Shown one piece after another: positions 7,099 through 16,303 of a DNA stretch of 64,000 nucleotides; the stretch's first letter is position 1; each line of letters starts with the position of its first letter. The DNA is taken from the NCBI RefSeq assembly GCF_001654455.1, contig NZ_CP015772.1, positions 1-64,000 on the forward strand. The letters are read 5' to 3'. This DNA is from Niabella ginsenosidivorans. Lineage in GTDB: Bacteria > Bacteroidota > Bacteroidia > Chitinophagales > Chitinophagaceae. Made by a program: the position numbers and the translations under genes. The notes below the pieces were generated by a model that was given only the letters and a program-made list of their open reading frames with translations, did not search any database and was not told where the DNA came from.

Positions 7099-8943
7099 AT
7101 GGTTCGAAATCAGGAGGTGCTACAGGATGTAGTCATCAAATTTGCAGGAGACAGTGGTGATGGCATGCAGTTAACCGGAACGCAATTTACCAATAATACA
7201 GCCCTGTTAGGAAATGATCTTTCTACTTTTCCGGATTTTCCGGCAGAGATACGCGCCCCACAGGGTACTTTACCGGGTGTAAGCGGCTTTCAGCTGCGCT
7301 TTTCATCCGATAGCATTTATACCCCGGGCGATAACTATGATGTGCTTGTGGCTATGAATGCGGCTGCACTTAAAGCGAACCTTGGGCGGTTAAAAAAAGG
7401 AGGAAAGATCATTGTAAATACGGATGGTTTTGATCCGAAAAACCTGCGCCTGGCCAATTATCCGGATGGGGAGAATCCCATTGCAGATGACAGCTTACAG
7501 AATTATGAGGTCATTAAAATGGATGTGACCAAAATGACCCGGGAAGCCCTGAAGGATTTTACCATGGGCACCAAGGAGAAAGACCGCGCAAAAAATATGT
7601 TCGTGCTGGGCTTTTTATATTGGATGTATGATCGGGATATGGAAAGTACGGTCGACTTCCTGACCGAAAAATTCGGCAAGCGCGAGGATATACTGGACAG
7701 TAATCTGAAAGTGCTGAAGGCGGGCTATAATTATGGCGAAACCACCGAAGCGTTTACCACTACTTATAAAGTTGAAAAGGCGCGGATGGAACCTGGTACT
7801 TACCGTTCCATTACCGGTAACCAGGCACTGGCCCTGGGGCTGATAGCCGCATCCCAAAAAAGTGGTTTGCCAATGTTCCTGGGCTCTTACCCTATTACGC
7901 CCGCTTCCGATATTTTGCATGAGCTGAGCAGGCATAAGAATTTTGGGATCCGTACCTACCAGGCGGAGGATGAAATTGCCGCCATCAGCGCGGCCATCGG
8001 GGCTTCTTATGGAGGAGCGCTGGGGGTGACCACTACTTCCGGGCCGGGCATGGCATTAAAGACCGAAGCTATGGGGCTGGCCGTGATGCTGGAAATTCCG
8101 CTGGTGATCATTGATGTGCAGCGGGGTGGCCCTTCCACAGGGTTGCCAACAAAAACGGAGCAATCCGACCTGTTGCAGGCTTATTACGGACGGAACGGGG
8201 AGTGCCCGATGCCCGTGATTGCTGCAGCTTCTGCCGCCGATTGTTTTGACGCGGTTTATGAAGCGGTAAAGATCAGCGTGCAGCATATGGTGCCGGTGAT
8301 CTTCTTAAGCGATGGGTATATTGCCAACGGCGCAGAGCCCTGGAAGTTCCCCCAAACGGACGCATTACATCCGATTCATGTACATTTTAAGACAGAGCTG
8401 GGTCATCATGAAGATAAATTTCAACCCTATGAACGTGATGAGAACCAGGTACGCCCATGGGTAGTGCCCGGCACCAAAGGGCTGGAGCATCGGATTGGTG
8501 GTATTGAAAAACAAAATGTTACAGGCAATATCAGCTATGACCCGGCCAATCACCAGTTGATGGTAAAGATCCGCCAGGAAAAAGTAGATAAGATTGCCGA
8601 ATTTATCCCTGAGCAAAAAATAGACACCGGTAAACCGGAAGGAGATGTACTGGTTTTGGGCTGGGGATCCACCTATGGCGTTATAAAATCTGCCGTGCTG
8701 GAACTGCAGGCGCAGGGCAGATCCGTGAGCCATGCCCATTTGCGACATTTGCGGCCTTTCCCCAAAAACCTGGGCGAGCTGTTGCGCCGGTTTAAAACAG
8801 TACTGATTCCTGAAATCAACAACGGGCAGCTGATTAAGATCATCCGTGACCAGTTTCTGGTAGATGCGAAAGGGTATCATAAAATAATGGGCGTGCCCAT
8901 TACCAGGCAGGAGCTGGTGGAAGAAATAGAGAACTATTTGTAG
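7099..8943 (+). CDS. korA: 2-oxoacid:acceptor oxidoreductase, fused gamma-alpha subunit (KorA type)
   Basis: The 614 residues match the fused gamma/alpha subunit of 2-oxoglutarate:ferredoxin oxidoreductase, which makes succinyl-CoA and reduced ferredoxin. The gamma domain opens with AGDSGDG at 16-22; the TPP pyrimidine-binding alpha domain begins near residue 237 with GSYPITPAS at 262-270, followed by TTSGPGMALKTEAMGLA and RGGPSTGLPTKTEQSDL; the C-terminal transketolase-C-like domain has GWGSTYGVIKSA. The GRNGECP segment fits KorA. The beta subunit, which carries TPP diphosphate and Fe-S binding and is normally adjacent, is not here: the next gene is an unrelated kinase. Exact 2-oxoacid specificity is inferred from family resemblance. 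Confidence 0.9.
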   Translation: MVRNQEVLQDVVIKFAGDSGDGMQLTGTQFTNNTALLGNDLSTFPDFPAEIRAPQGTLPGVSGFQLRFSSDSIYTPGDNYDVLVAMNAAALKANLGRLKKGGKIIVNTDGFDPKNLRLANYPDGENPIADDSLQNYEVIKMDVTKMTREALKDFTMGTKEKDRAKNMFVLGFLYWMYDRDMESTVDFLTEKFGKREDILDSNLKVLKAGYNYGETTEAFTTTYKVEKARMEPGTYRSITGNQALALGLIAASQKSGLPMFLGSYPITPASDILHELSRHKNFGIRTYQAEDEIAAISAAIGASYGGALGVTTTSGPGMALKTEAMGLAVMLEIPLVIIDVQRGGPSTGLPTKTEQSDLLQAYYGRNGECPMPVIAAASAADCFDAVYEAVKISVQHMVPVIFLSDGYIANGAEPWKFPQTDALHPIHVHFKTELGHHEDKFQPYERDENQVRPWVVPGTKGLEHRIGGIEKQNVTGNISYDPANHQLMVKIRQEKVDKIAEFIPEQKIDTGKPEGDVLVLGWGSTYGVIKSAVLELQAQGRSVSHAHLRHLRPFPKNLGELLRRFKTVLIPEINNGQLIKIIRDQFLVDAKGYHKIMGVPITRQELVEEIENYL

Positions 8944-8990
8944 CCCAAAAGCCGGGTACATTTATTTAGTGATGAATATATTGCTTTAAA

Positions 8991-9542
8991 ATGGATAAAC
9001 CCTTGCTGATTGTAATTACAGGCAGGCCCGCGTCCGGAAAATCTACATTAGCTAATTTACTTTCCCGTAAAATAAAATGCCCGCTTCTTTCCAGGGATGC
9101 GCTTAAGGAAGGGTATGTAAATACAATCGGCCTTCAGCATACTGAGTTAAGCGATGCTGCAGCAGCGCACATTTATACCACATTTTTTGATGCCATTGAT
9201 TTGCTGATCTCAAATAATATTTCTTTAATTGTTGAAGCAGCCTTCCAGCAAAAACGATGGGCGCCTAAATTGTCAGAGCTGGCAAATAAAGCCACTATTA
9301 AAGTTATTGTATGCAAAACAGATCCGGATCTTTCAAAAAAGCGATTTTTAGACAGGGTAGCAGGTGACCCGGAAAGAGAAAGATTTCATGGAGACAGCTT
9401 ATCGCGCTTGATCAATGACCACAGCGGGTTATTTACGGATTCCTATGAACAGCTAAATCTGGACGTGCCCACTTTAGAGGTTGACACTACAGCATCCTAT
9501 TCACCTCACTTTAATAGTATCGTTGCCTTTGTCAGCGGCTAA
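8991..9542 (+). CDS. P-loop kinase/AAA_33-type ATP-binding protein
   Basis: The 183-residue protein starts with a Walker A loop, GRPASGKST (11-19), and has the small-molecule kinase fold of the AAA_33 group. LLSRDALKEG (about 32-41) and LIVEAAFQQKRWAP (about 78-91) resemble substrate and Walker B parts. It follows the korA-like gene by 47 bases on the same strand and may be cotranscribed. The phosphate acceptor is unknown; zeta-toxin-like, aminoglycoside-modifying and metabolic kinases all share this layout and no antitoxin gene is adjacent. Confidence 0.75.
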   Translation: MDKPLLIVITGRPASGKSTLANLLSRKIKCPLLSRDALKEGYVNTIGLQHTELSDAAAAHIYTTFFDAIDLLISNNISLIVEAAFQQKRWAPKLSELANKATIKVIVCKTDPDLSKKRFLDRVAGDPERERFHGDSLSRLINDHSGLFTDSYEQLNLDVPTLEVDTTASYSPHFNSIVAFVSG

Positions 9543-9562
9543 CCAAGAGTCTGTTTATAGCA

Positions 9563-9617
9563 GATTGTCGTTCTGTCCGCCGGCTGGCGGATCAGCATCT
9601 ATTGACAATCAGATGCT
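9563..9617 (+). other. Nested, partly competing hairpins after the kinase gene
   Basis: Within the 191-base gap, GATTGTC (9563-9569) can pair with GACAATC (9604-9610), enclosing TCCGCC-GGCT-GGCGGA (9576-9591). AGCATCT (9594-9600) can instead pair with AGATGCT (9611-9617), which competes with the outer stem. The second stem is followed by ATTTTAG, a weak terminator tail. It could be the 3' end of the korA-kinase transcript. Confidence 0.45.
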
Positions 9618-9733
9618 ATTTTAGTTGCTGGGTATATTACTTATTGCGGGGTACCAAAAATGGGGGTTTTTGAAAGGTGATCAGTAGTTATCGGTTATCT
9701 TTATAAAAGCATCCTTTTTCTTAAATTTTAAAG

Positions 9734-11203
9734 ATGAACGCCCCTAAAAAATTAACTACAGGTGATTTTATTAACAGCCCTAAAGTCATCCAAAACTTGC
9801 AAAGGCTGGAAGCTGCTTTTGGTGCCGGTGGGTCGCGACTGGTTATTTCCGATGTCCTGGATAAAGACGGCCATCAATATGTAAACCTTGTTCAGAAAGG
9901 CGGGGGGGTGCTGGGCGTGGCGCTTTTAGGGTATACTTATGCGCTGGAGCAGATGGGCATCCGCTTTCTGAGACTGGCCGGCACCAGTGCCGGTGCCATC
10001 AATACGGCGATGCTGGCAATAATCGGTAAAAAAGAAGATCCCAAATCTGTAAAAGTGCTGGAAGCCGTTGCCGGCCTTGATTTTTTTGACCTGGTGGATG
10101 GCAGGCCCATAGCCAAATGGCTAACCAGGAAGTTCATTACAAAACGGGGGTTTCTGAATAAACTGAAAGCGTGGTGGCTGGGTATCGGCATTTTTTATAC
10201 GGTGCTGCTGGTAACTACATTTGTTTGCCTTTGGCTGCTGCCTCATAATAGCCCGATGCTGCATTTTACACAAACACTGGTAATTGTATTGCTGGTGGCC
10301 ACCCTGCTGTTAGGCGGAGTTGTTTATTATATAACCAGATTACTAAAGCGGTTAAAGTGCAGCGGCTATGGCATTAACCCGGGCAATTTTTTTTATGACT
10401 GGATGAAGGACCAGATGCAGCAGCATGGTGTAAACACCATGGAAGACCTGGTAAATAAAGCTACACAACCTGTACCGGGAATGCACCTGAGAACCACCAA
10501 CAAACAGGGAACGGACCAGCTAAGCGCGGATGTAACGTTCATTGCTTCAGAATTGATTACAGAAAACAAGATTGAGTTCCCCAAAATGTGCAACCTGTTC
10601 CGGCCACCTTCCCGGATCAACGAATTGCATCCTGCGGGGCTTGTAAGGGCGTCTATGTCGATCCCTTTTTTCTTTGAATCTTATTTTATCTATGGAATAC
10701 CCCGGGAGGATGCCGCCATAAAAGCTGCCTGGCTGGAAACCTTCGGCCTGGAATTTCCACCGGGGGAAGCGCGATTTGTAGATGGAGGCATCCTTTCCAA
10801 TTTTCCTGTAAGCATTTTTTATAATCCGGCCATTGAAGTGCCGCGGCTGCCGGTGTTCGGCATTGATCTGGATGATTCAGATCCGGCAGACAACAGCGGG
10901 GATATGGGGGCCTGGACCTTTATGGGCTACCTTTCAAGGATCTTCAACACCGTCAGGAATTATTACGATAAGGATTTCCAGTTAAAAAACAAGGTGTACT
11001 CCAAGGGCATCGGCACTATATTGCTCCCGGAATTTAACTGGCTGAATTTTTTTATTACAGAAGAGGAAAAGCTGGCCTTATTTGAAAAAGGGGTAGCTGC
11101 CGCAGCGGATTTTTTGCTGGGTTTTGACTGGCAGTCGTATAAAAGGGACCGGAGCTTTATGCAGTCAACGCTGGAGCAGCACAGTAACCGGAAAGGGGAT
11201 TGA
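9734..11203 (+). CDS. Patatin-like phospholipase with internal transmembrane hairpin
   Basis: A 489-residue patatin-family lipid acyl hydrolase. The glycine-rich oxyanion segment QKGGGVLGVAL (55-65), the nucleophile elbow GTSAG (83-87, Ser85) and the catalytic aspartate in VDGGILSNFPV (Asp350) are present, so the Ser-Asp dyad is intact. Unusually, two hydrophobic segments (about 147-169 and 180-200) interrupt the region after the nucleophile, predicting a membrane hairpin between the dyad residues. No signal peptide is seen, so it is probably an inner-membrane-attached cytoplasmic enzyme. It is a lone gene. The substrate lipid is unknown. Confidence 0.86.
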   Translation: MNAPKKLTTGDFINSPKVIQNLQRLEAAFGAGGSRLVISDVLDKDGHQYVNLVQKGGGVLGVALLGYTYALEQMGIRFLRLAGTSAGAINTAMLAIIGKKEDPKSVKVLEAVAGLDFFDLVDGRPIAKWLTRKFITKRGFLNKLKAWWLGIGIFYTVLLVTTFVCLWLLPHNSPMLHFTQTLVIVLLVATLLLGGVVYYITRLLKRLKCSGYGINPGNFFYDWMKDQMQQHGVNTMEDLVNKATQPVPGMHLRTTNKQGTDQLSADVTFIASELITENKIEFPKMCNLFRPPSRINELHPAGLVRASMSIPFFFESYFIYGIPREDAAIKAAWLETFGLEFPPGEARFVDGGILSNFPVSIFYNPAIEVPRLPVFGIDLDDSDPADNSGDMGAWTFMGYLSRIFNTVRNYYDKDFQLKNKVYSKGIGTILLPEFNWLNFFITEEEKLALFEKGVAAAADFLLGFDWQSYKRDRSFMQSTLEQHSNRKGD

Positions 11204-11415
11204 TGTTATTGCCGCAGCACTTATATTTTTATAAAGAAAGGCCTGTTGCCTGTTGGCGCTTACCTGTATGCATTTAAAAAAGGAAATAGTATTTTAGCAA
11301 AAAATAAGGCTCATGGAACGGCGCATGGTCATCCCGGAAGCTTTCGAAACTCAAACAGCGGTGTGATTATATGCGTAGTTGCCCCAGGAAGCCATTAAAC
11401 ATAAAAAACAAACTG

Positions 11416-14295
11416 ATGAAAAAATTGATAGCAGTTGCCTTTCTGGCAGTATGCGGTATTGTTGTTTTTGCCCAGAAGCAGCCACTGGATCATTCGGTAT
11501 ATGATGGCTGGCAGTCTGCTGATAGCATTGTATTAAGTAAAGACGGTAAATGGATTGTGTATAATATCAATGTACAGGAAGGAGATAATGAGCTGGTAAT
11601 ACAGGCAACTGATAAGCCCTATAAAAAAATAATTCCGCGTGGGTATGATGCACGCATTACCAATGACAGCAGAACGGTTGTATTCAAAATAAAACCATTA
11701 TTTAAAGACATCCGGCAGGCAAAAATCAAAAAGAAAAAACCCGAAGAGCTGCCCAAAGATTCCCTGGGCATACTGGAGCTGGGAAAAGAAACTGTTTTGA
11801 AATTTCCGGAGCTGGTCTCTTATAAGCTACCGGAAGAAGGCAGTGAATGGATTGCTGCTCTTTTAAAAAACCCTCAGCCCCGCAAACAGGCCTATCAATC
11901 GGATAAGACCCGGGACAGCCTTCGGCAGGTGATCGATTCCCTTCAATACGTGATCAGGTCACTGAAACCGGTAAAAGGAGAAGAGGAAAAGGACAGTACT
12001 ACAGATAAGGGCAGGAATAACCGGTTGCTGCTTTTACATACAGCCGGTCAGCAGCAAAAATCATTTATCAATATCAGTGATTATGTTTTCAATAAAAAAG
12101 GAAACCGGTTGTTAATGACACAAACACTGAACCTGGTGGACACGGCAGGGTCTTCAAGAATTATTTTATACAGCACCGCAACAGGAAAAACGGATACGCT
12201 GCTGCGCGGAGGCAATGATTTTAAAAACCTGGCCCTTTCTGATGAGGGAGACCAGGCTGCATTTGCAGCAGAGCGGGGCGCAAAGCCAAAAGCATTGAAA
12301 AAATATTACAGGCTCTGGTATTACAAATCCGGGATGGACAGCGCCGTTGCGCTAGTAGATACGCTTACGGCCGGGTTCCCCGAAAGCTGTATGGTAAGCC
12401 GGTTTGGAAAGATCCGTTTCAGTAAATCCGGGAAACGGTTGTTGTTTGGTACCGCGCCGCTCCGGCCCGTTAAAGATACTTCCCTGGCAGATATAGATAA
12501 AGTGAATGTAGATGTGTGGAATTATAAGGATGATTACCTGCAACCCTATCAGTTAGAAAACCGTAAAAAAGACCTGGAAAAAAGCTACCTGGCCGTCTAT
12601 GACCTTGGACAAAACAAAATGATACAGATCGGCAGTAAAAACCTGCCAACCGTTTATGAGGCTTCTGAAAGCGATGGCAGGTATTTTATTGCAGTAACGG
12701 ATACCGGACGCCGCGTGGAGTCGCAATGGACTGGTAATACCAAAAAGGATATTTGCAAGTTTAGCGTTGATGATAATAAACTGATCCCTGTCATAAAAAA
12801 CCTGGACGGCGACTTGCGGCCTTCATGGTTTTCCCCTTCCGGGAAATATATCTTATGGTATGATAACCAAACAAAAAATTACTTTGTGCATGACGGGGAA
12901 AAGGCACGAAGCATTACCCGGGCAATAAAAGTGCCTTTGTATGACGAGGAAAATGATGTGCCGGATGATCCGCGTCCCTATGGAATCATGGGCTGGGAAG
13001 AAGGAGGTCAGTATGTACTGATCTATGACCGTTATGATATCTGGAAGGTAGCGCTGAACGGCAATACAGCACCGGAGAACCTTACAATGGATGGCAGAAA
13101 AAACAGGGTCACTTACCGGTATATACAAACGGACCCTGAAGAAAAATATATTAAGGCTGAAAATAAAAATTTGCTGAGCTGCTTTAATAACAGGAACAAA
13201 AAAAGTGGTTTGGCGATCCTGGAAAACGAAAAACTGAACAATGCATTCTTTGCTGCGCAGTTATTTCAGGAACAACCTTATTATTTTAACCAGGTAACAA
13301 AAGCAAAAGAGGCTGCGGTATATGCCTATACAAGAGAAAGCTATACACAGTCGCCGGATGTATATGTTTACCAACAGGGCAGGGAACAACGGCTGTCTGC
13401 CATAAATCCCCAGCAGGCCCGTTATAACTGGGGCACCGCTTCCCTGTATTACTGGAAAACATTTTCCGGAAAACCGGCAACCGGCATTTTGTATAAACCG
13501 GAAGATTTTGACAGTACCAAAAAGTACCCGGTGCTGCTTTATTTCTATGAAAAGCTTTCTGACAACCTGTACCATTATATTCCGCCGGCGCCAACGCCAA
13601 GCCGTTTGAATATTTCCTTTTTTGTAAGCCGGGGCTATATAGTGCTGACGCCGGATATCTCTTATACCATCGGGCATCCTGCCAGGAGCGCGTATGATTA
13701 TATTGTAAGCGGCGCAAAGGACCTTGCCAGGCACTCCTGGGCCGATGCTGAACATATGGGCATACAGGGTCAAAGCTGGGGCGGCATACAGGTAGCGCAA
13801 TTGGTTACCATGACGCCGATGTTTGCCGCTGCATGGGCAGGAGCACCGGTGGCCAATATGACCAGCGCTTACGGTGGTATCCGGTGGAAAGGCGGTGTAA
13901 ACCGGCAGTTCCAGTATGAAAAAACCCAAAGCCGTATCGGATACAGCCTCTGGCAAAAGCCGGATCTGTATATTGAAAACTCGCCGCTGTTCCATCTTCC
14001 CAAAGTGACCACGCCATTGGTCATCATGGCAAACGATAATGACGGAGCTGTACCCTGGTACCAGGGCATTGAACTGTTTACCGGTATGCGCCGCTTGGGA
14101 AAAAAAGTGTGGATGTTGAATTATAACGGGGAAGAGCATAACCTGATACAACGGAAAAACAGGAAGGACATCTCTGTTCGGGAACAGCAATATTTTGACT
14201 GGCTGCTGAAAGGTGCAAAGCCCGCCAAATGGCTGACTGAAGGAGTGCCGGCAGTAGTAAAAGGCATTGACTGGGGCCTGGAACAGGAGCCGTGA
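11416..14295 (+). CDS. S9 family prolyl oligopeptidase-like peptidase, exported
   Basis: The chosen ATG at 11416 gives 959 residues starting MKKLIAVAFLAVCGIVVFAQ, a clear signal peptide; the frame is open from 11371 but would mask it. The N-terminal two thirds is WD/beta-propeller-like; the alpha/beta-hydrolase domain is C-terminal. The catalytic triad is visible as Ser787 in GQSWGG, Asp876 in NDNDGAVPW and His908 in GEEHNL, in the S9 order Ser-Asp-His. It should cleave peptides in the periplasm. SWGG instead of the more common SYGG at the elbow is a minor variation. It is a lone gene with about 210 bases upstream that show no other feature. Confidence 0.9.
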   Translation: MKKLIAVAFLAVCGIVVFAQKQPLDHSVYDGWQSADSIVLSKDGKWIVYNINVQEGDNELVIQATDKPYKKIIPRGYDARITNDSRTVVFKIKPLFKDIRQAKIKKKKPEELPKDSLGILELGKETVLKFPELVSYKLPEEGSEWIAALLKNPQPRKQAYQSDKTRDSLRQVIDSLQYVIRSLKPVKGEEEKDSTTDKGRNNRLLLLHTAGQQQKSFINISDYVFNKKGNRLLMTQTLNLVDTAGSSRIILYSTATGKTDTLLRGGNDFKNLALSDEGDQAAFAAERGAKPKALKKYYRLWYYKSGMDSAVALVDTLTAGFPESCMVSRFGKIRFSKSGKRLLFGTAPLRPVKDTSLADIDKVNVDVWNYKDDYLQPYQLENRKKDLEKSYLAVYDLGQNKMIQIGSKNLPTVYEASESDGRYFIAVTDTGRRVESQWTGNTKKDICKFSVDDNKLIPVIKNLDGDLRPSWFSPSGKYILWYDNQTKNYFVHDGEKARSITRAIKVPLYDEENDVPDDPRPYGIMGWEEGGQYVLIYDRYDIWKVALNGNTAPENLTMDGRKNRVTYRYIQTDPEEKYIKAENKNLLSCFNNRNKKSGLAILENEKLNNAFFAAQLFQEQPYYFNQVTKAKEAAVYAYTRESYTQSPDVYVYQQGREQRLSAINPQQARYNWGTASLYYWKTFSGKPATGILYKPEDFDSTKKYPVLLYFYEKLSDNLYHYIPPAPTPSRLNISFFVSRGYIVLTPDISYTIGHPARSAYDYIVSGAKDLARHSWADAEHMGIQGQSWGGIQVAQLVTMTPMFAAAWAGAPVANMTSAYGGIRWKGGVNRQFQYEKTQSRIGYSLWQKPDLYIENSPLFHLPKVTTPLVIMANDNDGAVPWYQGIELFTGMRRLGKKVWMLNYNGEEHNLIQRKNRKDISVREQQYFDWLLKGAKPAKWLTEGVPAVVKGIDWGLEQEP

Positions 14296-14653
14296 AAAGA
14301 ATAGTATATTAAAGATCTGAGGTTTGAGCATCAGGAAACGGGATTTGAGAATTGAGATCTGAGACACGGAACCAGCGATCAGCCCCGATGGCTATCGGAA
14401 TCAGTGATCAGTGTCATGTCCTGTAAAAAGTGGACATGTTTGTTAATAAATGCTGTTTCCATATCAACGAGCCTCCTAACGGAGACAGATGCTCCTTTCT
14501 TATTGCTTATTTAAAATTTCTTATTCCTTATTTTAGCTATCAGCGTTGAGGTTTCGGACTGGTATTATACAGCATCCCGCATCTATGAACCATCAACTAT
14601 AATCCGGAATGTTATAAACAAAAAACGCCGAACCCTTCTTACCTTTGCCGATT
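14296..14653. other. Intergenic region with two palindromes, no gene seen
   Basis: I see no coding sequence here. CCGATGGCTATCGG at 14385-14398 is a palindrome with one mismatch, and CATGTCC (14415-14421) pairs with GGACATG (14432-14438) across ten bases. The rest is A/T-rich spacer of the type common between Bacteroidota genes; the gltX -7 box is at its right end. Confidence 0.5.
14640..14648 (+). promoter_or_regulatory. -7 box of gltX
   Basis: TACCTTTGC ends six bases before the gltX ATG at 14654. With the usual spacing the transcript would begin at or next to the start codon. No obvious -33 TTG at the right distance. Confidence 0.5.
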
Positions 14654-16186
14654 ATGGCAACTGATAAAAGAGTAAGAGTGCGCTTTGCGCCTTCGCCAAC
14701 AGGGGGATTGCACCTGGGCGGAGTTCGAACGGTATTATACAACTACTTGTTTGCGAAACAGCACGGGGGAGACTTTATACTGCGTATTGAAGATACAGAC
14801 CAGACCCGTTTTGTGCCTGGTGCTGAAGAATACATTTTTCAATGCCTAGAGTGGGTAGGCCTGGTGCCGGATGAAAGTGTAAAGCAGGGCGGCGCTTATG
14901 GCCCTTACCGCCAGAGTGAACGGAAGGAAATGTATCGCCGCTATGCAGAGCAGCTTGTTGAGAACGGGCAGGCGTATTATGCTTTTGACACTCCTGAAGA
15001 ACTGGAGCAGATGCGTAATGATTTTAAAACAGCGGAGAATCCTTCACCACAATATGATCACCAGGTGCGCGGGAAAATGCGCAATTCCCTCACCCTTCCC
15101 AAGGAAACAGTAGAGCAGCTATTAAAAGAAGATACAAGGTATGTGATCCGCATTAAAATGCCGGAAAATGAAACGGTAGGTTTTAAGGATATGATCCGGG
15201 GGGATGTCCGTTTTAATACCTCTCTGGTTGATGATAAGGTATTGCTGAAAGCAGATGGCATGCCTACCTATCATCTTGCGGTAGTGGTAGATGATTATCG
15301 GATGAAGATTACCCATGCGTTCCGCGGCGAAGAATGGCTGCCCAGCGCACCCGTTCATATTTTATTGTGGCAATATTTATTCGGACTGGAAAACATGCCG
15401 GAGTGGGCGCATTTTCCATTGATCCTTGGGCCAAGCGGAAAATTAAGCAAACGCGATGGCGCTAAATACGGGTTCCCGGTATTTGCAATGAACTGGACAG
15501 ATCCGAAAACCGGTGAATTAACGGAGGGCTTTAAGGAAAAAGGATTTTTGCCGGAAGCTTTTATAAACCTGCTGGCTGTTTTGGGCTGGAATGATGGTAC
15601 GGAACAGGAAATTTTCTCTCTGGATGAACTGATTCGGAAATTTTCTATGGACCGGGTACACAGCGCCGGCGCCAGATTTGATTATGAAAAGGCCAAATGG
15701 TTCAATCAGGAATGGATCAAAAAGCTTCCTCCTGCAGATCTGACCAAAAGGGTTAAAGAAGTGCTGATTGCAAGAGGACTGATCCTGAACGATGATCAGC
15801 ACTTACAGAAAATTGTTGAACTGGTAAAAGACCGGACTGCATTGCTGACCGATTTTTATGACCAGCTGGCGTATTTTTTTAAGACCCCTGAAACAATTGA
15901 TCTGGCTGAGGTTCAGCCGAAATGGAATGAGGCAAAGCAATTGTTCTTTAATGAACTGATCCGGAATTATACCCTAACCCAAACATGGGATGCTGCAACC
16001 CTTGAAACTAATTTTAAGGAAATAGCAGCAGCTAACCAGTTAAAGCCCGGTGAAGTAATGCTGCCGCTGCGTATTATGCTGGTAGGCGGGAAATTCGGAC
16101 CGCATGTATTTGATATTGCGCAGGAACTGGGTAAAGAAGAGACAATTAAACGTATCCGGCACTCGCTGGGTTTATTGAATGAATAA
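14654..16186 (+). CDS. gltX: Glutamyl-tRNA synthetase
   Basis: This class I aminoacyl-tRNA synthetase charges tRNA-Glu. From the ATG at 14654 it has 510 residues; the frame also opens at a TTG nine bases earlier, but MATDKRVRVRFAPSPTGGLH is the family-like start. The HIGH-equivalent is HLGG at 20-23 and the KMSKS-equivalent KLSKR at 263-267. The anticodon-binding C-terminal half is complete. It is a single-gene unit with a -7 box directly before the ATG and an intrinsic terminator at 16277-16303. Confidence 0.96.
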   Translation: MATDKRVRVRFAPSPTGGLHLGGVRTVLYNYLFAKQHGGDFILRIEDTDQTRFVPGAEEYIFQCLEWVGLVPDESVKQGGAYGPYRQSERKEMYRRYAEQLVENGQAYYAFDTPEELEQMRNDFKTAENPSPQYDHQVRGKMRNSLTLPKETVEQLLKEDTRYVIRIKMPENETVGFKDMIRGDVRFNTSLVDDKVLLKADGMPTYHLAVVVDDYRMKITHAFRGEEWLPSAPVHILLWQYLFGLENMPEWAHFPLILGPSGKLSKRDGAKYGFPVFAMNWTDPKTGELTEGFKEKGFLPEAFINLLAVLGWNDGTEQEIFSLDELIRKFSMDRVHSAGARFDYEKAKWFNQEWIKKLPPADLTKRVKEVLIARGLILNDDQHLQKIVELVKDRTALLTDFYDQLAYFFKTPETIDLAEVQPKWNEAKQLFFNELIRNYTLTQTWDAATLETNFKEIAAANQLKPGEVMLPLRIMLVGGKFGPHVFDIAQELGKEETIKRIRHSLGLLNE

Positions 16187-16276
16187 CGGTTTGGAATAGT
16201 TTTTGATTCAAATAACTGAACTGTTTAAAGGTATCCGGCAAATAAAGTATGATGACTTACCCATTATAATTCTGAG

Positions 16277-16303
16277 AGCCTGGTCGTTTTGATCAGGCTT
16301 TTT
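16277..16303 (+). terminator. gltX intrinsic terminator
   Basis: AGCCTGGTC (16277-16285) pairs with GATCAGGCT (16291-16299) with one G-U pair, followed by TTTTT. It lies about 90 bases after the gltX stop. Confidence 0.8.

Noticed and set aside
8365-8961. Minus-strand open frame of 198 codons
   Set aside because: Antisense to the korA-like gene, which is clearly coding.
8991-9542. Zeta-type toxin kinase
   Set aside because: The fold is shared, but no antitoxin gene is adjacent and the gene sits close behind a metabolic gene.
13261-14367. Minus-strand open frame of 368 codons
   Set aside because: Shadow of the S9 peptidase catalytic domain; no domain-like composition and no start context.
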